DNA of 64,000 nucleotides from Ciona intestinalis (taxonomy: Eukaryota > Chordata > Ascidiacea > Phlebobranchia > Cionidae): positions 3,649,027 to 3,713,026 of the forward strand of contig NC_020167.2 of NCBI RefSeq assembly GCF_000224145.3, given 5' to 3'. The notes under the pieces are model-generated. The model did no database searches. It had not been told where the DNA came from and saw nothing but the letters and a program-made list of their open reading frames with translations. Shown here piece by piece: positions 8,965 through 19,082 of the stretch (the first letter of the stretch is position 1; every line of letters begins with the position of its first letter). The position numbers and the translations under genes were made by a program.

Positions 8965-11900
8965 ATGCTGCGGCAAAAAGGCGATCTTAGAACTACTAGA
9001 TTTTTAAACGATTCTCAAGCTTCGCCATCTGTTGATTTTGACATGGACGGGTTTGCAAATACTTACGAAAGGGATGCAGGTACAATATGCATTATTTATT
9101 CACTGTATCAAAGTATACCGACTGTCCAAGTTTCATATGTTTATCCTTCATGCTGCACTTTCACCAAAAATTTTAGATATTAAGTTATGCAGTTTAAAAT
9201 AACTTAGCCTACATTTGCTTGTGAGTCACAAAATACAGGCTTGAAGGCTTCTTATCACAGCTTTATAAACCATTCTCTACATAATGTATACAGATGTACT
9301 GTGGTTCATATCATTGATACACTGCATGACTATTCACGTATATGTTTGATTATTTCAAATATAGGCAGCATTGCATGTTTCCTTAAACATGAGGAGGGCT
9401 AATTGTTTTGAAACTATGCTATGACGATTGTTCCGACCTGTGTACCCTTAGCAGTCCATGTATATGTAACTGGTCAATAATCTCATTTTCTTGCGCTGAA
9501 TCATGGACGCCAGTTTTACGAAAAGCCCCCGCCACATGGGGGGGCAAGTCCTCCCAGTAATGGTGCCAGTTCCCCGCTCTGTTAGCTCCAAATCCATACA
9601 CATCAACTTCATCACACTCGTGTAGTGCATATATAAGTGCCAACAATCCTGTGGAGGGATACCTCCCATGGTGCTGAGTCCATCGGTCATGTACATAGCT
9701 GGGGTATTTAGAAGCATATATAGGATTATAAAGATAAAACTATAGAGCAGTGCACGCGCTCTAGTTGTTTATGGTTAAAGTATAATTTTACCGTATGAAT
9801 GTAGGACTAATGATGGTAATCTTTGATTTGTCGCATGTAACTCGCCTAACCAGCGGTTGGTAGGTCCTTGTTATTTCTCCTGTGGTTAAAGCACTGAGAA
9901 GCCATTTAATGTCCAGTGGTTGAAATGGCACCAGTACCAAACTGACTCCTGAAAAGTTTAAGTGCTATGTAAGGTTTTACTCTAATTTTATTTAATAACC
10001 ACCGTATGGTTAATGAATAGGAAAACAGCAGCAACATTTACCGTAATGTACACAGCATCGAAATTTAAATTAAAGGAAATCAGTGTTGTTATCTACAAGG
10101 AGAGCTTTAAATTCTTTATAGTTTTCTATATAACAATGTGCTCTTTGTGCTTGCAGTTTAACAGTTAATCGCAAGGTACTGATTTCTGTGCCCTTCCTTA
10201 GGTATGTTTACTGTTGCTTTAATCTAATATGCATTATCACTGTAGCTGATTTGTTTACTAATGAAGCACTGGCACTAATTTTATCAAATTGTATTTGATT
10301 GGTGAAACGGTAATAACAATAATTTGCTGTAAAAAGTATTTTATAATTGACTTGATAATGGCATGCATTGTTTTGTTTTTAACCAGCCATTCTAATTGCA
10401 TGATCTTTGATTACTACTGTGTTTTCCCAATACAGCCAGAGGCAATTTACCTTGAGGCAGTGAGCTTGCAGCAGTTGTAGGATACATAAATCTGTGTGTT
10501 GTTTTTGAACCCACATCATTTTCATAGTTATAGGTAGGACCTTTGTTCATACGAATGACAAAATCATGTCCGTCTATTTCCTGTCATTAAAGTAGTTATA
10601 TTATGTTTGTTTCCTAGTCATAAGTTAGAATAAGCAGGTTAAACTAGTGATATGGTGTTCAGGTGGTGTTAGTAATGCAGAAAGATATAATGATGTTTTT
10701 TTTTAAACATCCACATCGTAATGTTGTATAGAACTTAGGTTTTATAAATCTTGGTTAAATTTACTAAGTTACCATTAATGGGAAATTGGGAAGATACGCT
10801 ATGTTAGTTCATGTTTATTGAAGTTATTTGTACATTGGAAAAGTGAATGGGTATACCATGATCTGTGATACAGTTTAAAATCTCACATTTCCATAGTTTG
10901 AGTTGAGTATATTACCAGAGTTTCCAACCACAGCACAACTTCTACAGCCAGCCTCTCTGTCATGAGTTAGTCTAGCAAATGGATCTTTCCTTGGCACGCC
11001 TTCTTTGTACAATGCTTCGAACGTTTTGTCCAGATTCTCTGCTTCGCTTGACTGCAGCGATAGCCACCAGTCATATACCAAGTAATCAATCTCCAGTGCG
11101 CTCTGTGTCCACACAGGTTCAATTTCTGGGTTAAACCGTGCTCTAAACCACCGTGTTTGAGAAGCATCAAGTTGATGTCCGCATTTATTGTTCTGCTGTA
11201 TCTCCTCCCGAGGATGCGAATGATTTACTCTTCCTAAATCAAACCTCTTTCCTTTATTAAGGTTTTGAGTTTTCTGCTGCACATAACTATCTTCCTTTAT
11301 CACGTTTATAACCGGAACCTCATCTTGGCCGGCTTTGTTTTTCCGGTTTGTTTGTAATGCAGTCTTTGTTGACCATAGCAAGAGCCAGCTATAGGTTAGA
11401 AAAATTGCTACTACGAGCAGCATAGCAATCACACGACTTAATTTAAAGTTGATTAACATATTGTGTGTCTGCAGGCTGTTTCCTATGTTAAATTGACCTG
11501 TTGAATCTGGTAAGAAGTTACTAGAACTTAATCGAAGCACCCATGCTTGCAAATTTAATTAATTATTTACTTTAGCAGTAATAACCCAATGACATGCACG
11601 TAATTCATAGACACCATGAAATGCATATTGATTCTGCATCAATACAAGCTGCATGTTTACTTAATTGTGCCTGCACTACAATGCTGTAGTTTAGTTGTAC
11701 TGATTGTACTGTTGAATAGTTCCAGCTGTTCATTAGCACTGCACATCTGCACATGTACTTTTATTACCTCCTACGTCAGTATCTATTCATTCCTTGTGTT
11801 ATTATAAAGCACAGCATCAGCCTAAAATACAATGGTCATCACACAACTTTCACTCCCCAAACTGCTGACTGCATCCCATCTATCAGCCTTTGGTTTCATT

Positions 11901-14900
11901 ACTGATATGGATAGACCTCTTACTGTTAAGCTGTTGCTGATTAACCAGCAGGAGTTTGCTTTAGTCTGTTTGTTGTGCCACTACACAATCGATCCCAATG
12001 ATTATACATTGTATATAACAAAACTTTATGTTGACTTTTTAATTGTTGACTCTTTCAAAGCATGCACTCTTACAATTGATTGCATGTTATGCCTGCATTC
12101 TTGCATGGTTCCACCATACATTCTATTTATATTCCTAATATTTCTGATCATTTGTTTCAATTTAAAATTCCACCTCCACACTTTTTTTTTATATTTACAT
12201 ATATTTAACTGCCCATAGAGTTTGCTGTAGTAACCTTGTCCCCAAGTACTGCCCATTTCACTGCAACGGAAAATTCCACTCCAAGTTCAGATACACAATC
12301 AACAAACGTATTCATTATGCCATCTGCTGGAGAAACATCTCCTTTAAAGGAAACAACAAATGATCCATTTTCAAGACCCAGGTTATTAAATTGTGACAAT
12401 ACTAAACGCAAACACACTTAACACTGTATAATATATGTCCGTTATTAAAAATCCATTCATCAATATACTATAAGGTGACTAGATATGTAACTTGTTGTTT
12501 TTACAGATGGATGCGAAATATTGATGGATTTTGTATGATCATTATCAGCATGGTAGTGTTTTCAATCAGTATAACTGTTGCTCTAATTATTCAAATATAC
12601 ACAGGCAAGCCCCAGGTATGTCATAATTTTTAGTACACACATATATATGTACTACTATAAAGATAATCTGCTATTTTATGTAGGTGTTCATTAGCACTCC
12701 ACTATGTCTCCATTAAATAATACATTTTGATTTTTTGTGTTTTTAAAAATTCTTTCATGTTTTTCCTTTAAAACTGCTGGTGTTTTGTTTTAAATATGTA
12801 AAACTTTTTGTTACATGTGTTTTAAAATATATATATATTAATATGTAAAGAAAAAAATTATATATAATTTGATAAATATTTTTGGTATATAGAAAAGTTT
12901 CAAAGTGTGAAATCATGTTATCACGTGCCTTTAAAATTATCATAATATAAGTTATTATTAATTGCCCATTTTAGAAGCATAAGCCAGAAAATTCATGTGT
13001 ATATGATGTATTTAACATGACATATTACTTTCTAGATAATTCCAACTGGTGGAGTGATGTCAAGTGATCCATACTGCACCAAGATTGGCTTAGATTTGCT
13101 TCAAAACGATGGTGGTTCATCAGCAGATGCAGCTGTATTGACAGCGCTTTGTTTAACAGTAACTCATCCACATGCTGCCAGCATCGGAGGGTAAGTTAGT
13201 TGGTTAAAATAAAAAAGGAAATTTCTAAAAAAAAATTCAAATAAATTTGTTTACTTTTTATTTTAATGAAAGTTGGCTTAATTATGTTGTGGTAATCTTC
13301 AAAATTGGTTTTAAATATGGTGCTCATTTAACTAATCTATGGTTGGTGTTTTCAGCATTAGGTAGGTGTTAAAATGATGGATTGAAAACAAGATTTGTTG
13401 CTAAAAAAAATATTTCTTCTAAACTATTTTTAAAATAATTTATCTATGTGTAATTTTATTTTGTCTAAACATTTTTGTTTAATTTTTTTAAAGAAACTCA
13501 TTAATATGAAAATACTGTAGGTATCTTTTATTAAGCAACTCTTTTGTTTTACGGAGGAGATTTTGCTCTCGTACACTTGTCTTTTTTTTACCCATTTGTC
13601 ACCCATACTCATTTCTTGTCTTGTTTTTATTTACCCATTTGTCAGCCATATCTTGTCTTGTTTTATTTACCCATTTGTTTCACAGAGGAGGTTTTGCTCT
13701 CGTACACCAGCAGAAGTTGGTGAAAGGGGCAACAAAAATGTTTAACTTCCGTGAGGTTGGTCCTTCATATTTCAGCAACTCATCCAATGTTAATTCGATG
13801 TTCAATGGAAAGCCGATCTCAGAAGTGGCGCCTCAAATGAGCATCGCTGTTCCAGGGTTTATTTTAGGATTGCAAAAGTTACACGAGACTCATGGAAAGT
13901 ATGTAATTTTGTTTACCACCAGTCCAAATACGATATCAGCACTTTAGAATTTTAGGCTTACACTTTTGAGAAAGAACATGCTTTATTTTTATGTTGTAAG
14001 ACTATAATAGAACATGTGTAATTTGACATAGATAATAAACTAGTTTAAAATAGTATATATACATCTAAAGTATGAAGCATTAATATTGTTCTATGTTTGG
14101 GGTCCAAACTCTTACTTTACCCCAGTTTCCATGGCATACTTTGAACCTCATCCACATAAAATAGAATAAGATTCATAACTTAGTCCATATATATGCCTAA
14201 TAAAAAATTCAAACAATACTAAATAAGTATATGTTCTTCAGACTTCCATGGTCCAATGTTGTGAGTAGGATTGCTGTGATTGCTAGAAATGGAATCAAAG
14301 TTTCTCCTGAATTATCTGATGCAATTCAAAAACTAAACTTGACAACTATTCCCCAACCTCTAAGAGATTTAATTACCAAAAGTGATAACTCAACAAAATT
14401 AAAACAAGGAGATCTTTTTACACAGCCACAGCTGGCTAATACTTTAGAGGTAAGTTTAGTGCAAATGTATCAGTATTAACCTAAGTTACCTAATTAAAAG
14501 TTCCATTTACTGTAGGTTTGAGACTATTTGCCAATTTTGTGTTACGCTATAACAAAATGTGCAGCTCAGCAGCTTTATATTAAGAAAAAGTATTTAACTC
14601 GGATATAATTGAATGCATAGAAGAAGTTGGTAATTAAGAAGATGAGTATGTAGAAGGCAAAATGTTCAGAGCTAGAATGAACTACCGAATAAATTCGATT
14701 ACTTGTCAATTAAAAAGCAGAAATACACTGAGTAACATAAGCTTGAGGAAACATATGGCTCGCATTCAATTAAGAAGCAACAGCAGCCCCAAATGCTAAA
14801 AATCTAAATCAGGACTAAAAAAAGACCAAGTAGAAAGAGTATGTAATGAAAACTAGTTGCACTAAAATTGGTATACAAAACAACGAAAGCTTTTGTGACT

Positions 14901-17717
14901 AATTTATTTTCCTGTTACTTAATGACTCATTTTATCTGACCATCTGTCATGGTATTTAATGTTTATTACATTTTAAGCTATGCAATTTTTAAATTTTATA
15001 TATATATTAATTAAACATTCAAAATAAAACTATGTGCTATTTGTATTGCATGTTATCATATTCAATTGATTTAGTTGGTTTTAATGATAGGCAATAAGCA
15101 CTGAAGGTGCTCGAGCTTTATACACTGGCGCATTAAGTGGTCAGTTTCTTGGTGAAACTGCAGAATTGGGAAGTGTCTTGTCTAAATATGATTTGAATTC
15201 CTATGCTGTTAATGTTACATATGGGATAAACACAGCCAAGTACAAAGGTGAGAATGAAGTAAAGTATCTATTTGGATAATTAAAATTGTATGTTTATACT
15301 AGTCGATTCTGCATAATAAAAGAGAAAGGATTCCGCTGTAATTACATATGTTCACTTTACTAGGATGTAAACCGAGTGTTGTAAATAGTTTTGTAATGAT
15401 TTATTATATACAGACATGGCTCTGGTAACTGGTGAATATCCCTCATCTGGTTATGCATTACATGCAGCAGTTGATACAATGTTGGGGTATCCAACCATCA
15501 ATCCCAATTCTTCCCCACAAGATTCTTTCTTGCAAGTAAGTAAATCTTTTTATATTCTGTGTATTATCTAAAGCAGTGGTTCTCAACCACCAGTCCGCCA
15601 AATATAATACAATTATAGCAAAATGCAAGATGTTGAAGTCTTATTAAAAAATAAAGCATTAAATTTAAACTGATTTAGAACTTCACCAGTTTCCGTAATT
15701 TGCTTTTGAGTTGCATACTTTTGTCGTAATTACCGTTTTGGTTGATTTTTGAAGGTCCACCGGTAGGTCTGGTCCACAAAATTTGTTTCCAAATTTTACT
15801 GGTCTGCAACCTAAAAAGGTCACTGATCTAGAGTATATCTTTTTTACTATGTATTAGAGATCTGACTTAATATTTTACCTACAGGACCATAGATTGATAG
15901 AAGCTTTAAAATACAGCTACGCCCAATTGAGTACGCCCATCAATTCAACCTATCTACACCAAGTGAATGGGTAAGAAATTTGTGATCGTATTAATGCGGG
16001 TCCATACCTGACTTAAGTTGACTTAACAGAATGGAAATCAATTGATTTTATTATATTTGTTTTCTGTTATATTGTTTTCCACTTCCTTGACATAGTGTCA
16101 TAGTCAATGAAAGTGGTTTGCATTTGAAACATTTGTGGGCCAGACTAGAAACCTATACATGGTTCACTTTAAAGTTTTTTTAAATTTCTTAGTTTAATTA
16201 ATTGCACAGTAAAAGAATTTTGAAAAAATTATTGTTCTTCTACAGTACAAACATTGGCGCTTATATTCGCTCTCTAATCAACGATACACATTCCTACCCT
16301 ATGCATCACTACCTCAATGGTGTGCAACTACTTACCACCAGCGGAGGGCAGCAACATGTTTGTGTGATTGGGCCCGATGACATCATAATCACTATTACAA
16401 TGTGAGTAATTTTTTTTGTTAAGGGTGTTTTTTTTTTTTAATAACAAACTGAAAAAAGATACAGATATGTTTTGACATTGAGAATTGTTTACTCTTTTGA
16501 TATTTTGCATCTTATTAAGTTTTATGACATGAAATAGCCAGGCTGTTTATTAACTACCATATAATTCACTTTACAGGAGTTTAGGTTCAAACTTTGGTTC
16601 AAAGTTGATGGCATCTGGTTTTATATTAAACAATGCAATGCTTGATTTTAGTTGGGAAGGTAAAGTTCAAAGTTCTCTTCAAGTTCCAATGGTAATCATA
16701 AATAACTGATGTGTTTCATACTAAGCGTTTCTTCATTTGGTATTGTTGACTGTTGTATTGTTGTAAGAAAATATACGTATTGTTGACTGTCAGAAATACC
16801 TAATGTGTTTTATATCATATACATAAATTGAGTTTTTTTTACTTGGTTTTGTTGAATGTTATATAGCTATAAAAGCACAATAATGCACAGTTAAATTGCA
16901 TCTTGATTTACCTAAGATTTTTACATGCTGCTGTTCCAGTTCATTGTGTGATGTTTCTTTTTTATCTTGGATATTTTGTTTTACAGGCAAATTATGTACG
17001 AGGTGGTGCTCAACCTGTGTCTTCACTTATTCCAGCTATCGTAATTCCTTCACTTTCAAAGTGTGGTGAATACCTCATGCCCGCTGCCAGGTCTCGGTCT
17101 ATGAGTGTGTCAGGTGTGTGTGGTGTATCATTAAAGAGTTTACTTGAAATTAAATTTTGATTGCATGTTAATGAACTTGTGATTTTCAGGCATTGCTCAA
17201 GTTTTAATGAGAAAGGCATCAAATTTAGGCATCAAAGACAGCATTGCTTTCAAACGGTTTAACCAAGTCATGTCAACCAATGTGGTTCAACTTGAAGGTT
17301 TGATTCTTGCTATGATTATCTTGTTTCAATTATTTTCATCTCGTATCTTAGTTAAAACATTTAGTGTAGAAGTTAAAAAGAATTTTTTTAATGTATGCAT
17401 TTTAATCAATATCACAATGTTAGTATTGCAATGATTTAAAATCGACTTGTTTGAAACAGGAGAAATATTGATTCTTTTAATGTCCAATATGTTTAAAACT
17501 AACCACAATATATGTAAGTTTAACTTGCTCAAATTTTCAGATAACCAACCAACTGGATTAGCCCAATACTTACGACAGAGACAGAGGTCACACGGTTTCT
17601 ATTCTGCCAAATAATCAAACTCTTGGTGTGATTAACTTTATGATTTGGAAGGCAAACTTAGTAAAGTTTATTCAAGATCCACGAGATACCAAAAGCAAGC
17701 CTGGCTTAACATATTAA
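8965..17717 (+). CDS. GGT7: Gamma-glutamyltransferase 7-like membrane protein
   Basis: Exons: 8965-9079, 12219-12381, 12507-12615, 13036-13190, 13686-13898, 14242-14449, 15091-15247, 15414-15535, 15885-15970, 16246-16401, 16577-16691, 16987-17113, 17190-17297, and 17541 to 17614 in frame (family-like tail to 17717). About 635 residues. The order is a cytoplasmic N-terminus with [11 protein letters not shown], as in vertebrate GGT7, a signal anchor near residues 101-121, then the GGT fold. The substrate-binding FREVGP and PVSSL are kept. The catalytic Thr of active GGTs aligns gaplessly with Gln478 ([13 protein letters not shown]), so transfer or hydrolysis of glutathione is doubtful. In the last exon one extra base near 17580-17590 puts the conserved GHTVSILP tail out of frame. 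That could be a real variant or a sequence error. The first exon is the least certain part. Confidence 0.88.
9095..9100 (-). terminator. Candidate poly(A) signal of the sialyltransferase gene
   Basis: AATAAA on the minus strand, about 320 bases past the stop codon. It lies only 16 bases inside the first intron of the opposite-strand GGT7-like gene. Confidence 0.4.
9419..11459 (-). CDS. ST3GAL1/2-like: Beta-galactoside alpha-2,3-sialyltransferase (ST3GAL1/2-like)
   Basis: Exons on the minus strand: 11459-10887, 10580-10451, 9948-9792, 9698-9419; phases agree and give 379 residues. It is a type II Golgi enzyme with a signal anchor at about residues 10-29 and a Lys/Asn-rich stem. Sialylmotif L starts at [12 protein letters not shown] (residue 172) and continues [15 protein letters not shown] in exon 2. 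Sialylmotif S is [20 protein letters not shown] (300-319), motif III is HHYW (332-335), and motif VS is His352-x4-Glu357. It should transfer sialic acid from CMP-Neu5Ac to galactose, with Gal-beta-1,3-GalNAc the likely acceptor by family. CTGCAG lies just upstream of the ATG, so a 5' UTR intron or trans-splice site is likely. The gene sits wholly inside the first intron of the GGT7-like gene, antisense. Confidence 0.95.
13552..13712 (+). repeat. Tandem duplication of an exon head in GGT7-like intron
   Basis: GGAGGAGATTTTGCTCTCGT (from 13553) copies the first bases of the real exon, GAGGAGGTTTTGCTCTCGTA (from 13685). Between them lie repeats of TTTACCCATTTGTCA and CTTGTCTTG. The upstream copy lacks a clean AG acceptor (ACGGAGG in place of CACAGAGG), so only the downstream one should be used. 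Confidence 0.75.
15574..15825. mobile_element. hAT-type MITE in GGT7-like intron
   Basis: 252 bp with ends CAGTGGTTCTCAACC and GGTTGCA...CACTG, imperfectly inverted. It is flanked by 8-bp target copies ATCTAAAG (15566-15573) and ATCTAGAG (15826-15833), one mismatch. Eight-base duplications and CAGTG tips are typical of hAT elements. No coding capacity. Confidence 0.85.
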
Positions 17718-18214
17718 CTGATATTCATATTGTTAACATTTTATATCACTTTAGATTTTTAGAATGTTGGTTGAGAGTAACTTGTTGTATACTTAAAATC
17801 ATTCAACAATTTTGTTGATTATATTTATCACAATATATGTGTTCCTATAATGAGACAAACTATCTAACTGTACTTGCATATTTAATATTATACATTTCGT
17901 TTGCACCAAGCCAAAAGATACGAACTTTTTGTTTTACCTATCCTGCACATATACTCATTATGGACCAAAGTTATATATCATGTTATATTAATTTATACAT
18001 CAAATTTGTTTAATACCCGCTAAGACTAGATGTGCAATATATTCAATATTTGATCAATTAGAAGTCCTCATATGTGTAGTTAAATTTTCCAATGAAAGAT
18101 ATTAAATGTTGTTGTTTCATGAATTTATTTATCCTTGCTTTGCATGCACTTGATCGTACTGATACATTGTTGTACTAATTGCACAAGATATTAGTGGTAG
18201 GTTGTTGTTTTGTG

Positions 18215-18220
18215 AATAAA
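18215..18220 (+). terminator. Poly(A) signal, GGT7-like gene
   Basis: AATAAA in TGTGAATAAAGAAC, about 500 bases past the coding end. The stretch 17718-18214 holds only AT-rich 3' UTR-like sequence. Confidence 0.5.
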
Positions 18221-18332
18221 GAACATTATTTAATGTTTATAGTTGTACTGTACCGTTTTTGTTTATACATCTGAGCACGCAAAAAAACAACTGCGCAGTA
18301 TTGATCACAATTCAGTCAGGATATCAAAGCCA

Positions 18333-18686
18333 GCAAGAGAGCAGCGCTTTAATGAGTGAGCACGTATTGAAATAAGTATCATAATATGTGAACGTAATAA
18401 TATTTATTTTTCCTTTTACTGCAACGGTCGACTGAGCTCCATAAACAAACAGAAGCAACCAAACCATTTGTGACCGTGGAGAAGTAAGTAGAATGTATTA
18501 TAACTCATGAAGACTTGAAGATTCAGTGGTTGGTAAAGAATATACGTAAATACGGTTTGTACAACTCCTACACAATGGGTGTTGACTTGTAAACTTACAC
18601 TAGTTAACGTGGTAGTAGAAACGGTAATTAAAAGTATGCTAATTAAATATTTGACATGCTCATTCATTAGAAATGTGCTCTCTTGT
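18333..18686. mobile_element. MITE derived from the THAP foldback transposon
   Basis: The tips CAAGAGAGCA...TTAATGAGTGAGCACG and the reverse of TGCTCATTCATTAGAAATGT match those of the 3.3-6.4 kb element. The interior (TTTTACTGCAACGGTCGACT, GTTGGTAAAGAATA, TTACACTAGTTAACG) is the outer arm sequence without the MITE and central gene. It is a short non-autonomous derivative. Confidence 0.8.
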
Positions 18687-18884
18687 CGCTCTTTGCCACG
18701 ATTTTTTCATATTTAACTTTTAATTATCTCAATTGTTCTTTAAACTCATAAAAAAAACATATATATATATATATATTTACATATATATTCAATTCACGAA
18801 TTTTAGAATATTTTTTAGATTTACAAACTATTAAAATATAATTCCCAAATCGTGAATCATTGTGAATTTACATTGTTACGTCGG

Positions 18885-19020
18885 TGTTGAACTGACGTCA
18901 CAATCAGGCCGCTATTTAATTGAAGCTGATTGGCCAGATTGCTCACGTGACTGACGCCCCGCACCAGCTGATTACGCCCGCGTTGATTGCTCCGCGAAAA
19001 AAAAACGCCTCATATATAAA
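18885..19020 (+). promoter_or_regulatory. Compact TATA promoter with CRE, CCAAT and E-boxes
   Basis: In order: CTGACGTCACAAT, a cAMP-response-element core, near 18892; GATTGGCC, an inverted CCAAT box, near 18928; CTCACGTGAC, an E-box, near 18940; CAGCTG near 18965; and TATATAAA at 19013-19020. The start codon of the small basic protein gene is 63 bases past the TATA box. Few other starts in this window show such a textbook arrangement. Confidence 0.7.
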
Positions 19021-19082
19021 GCGAGTTACCACGTTCCAGTTTAGTTGAAGTTCGGTCCACATCAGGCTACAAGATAAAAGGC

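Noticed and set aside
9448-9717. 89-codon frame on the minus strand
   Set aside because: It is an alternative frame over the last sialyltransferase exon, which has clear motif and splice support in the other frame.
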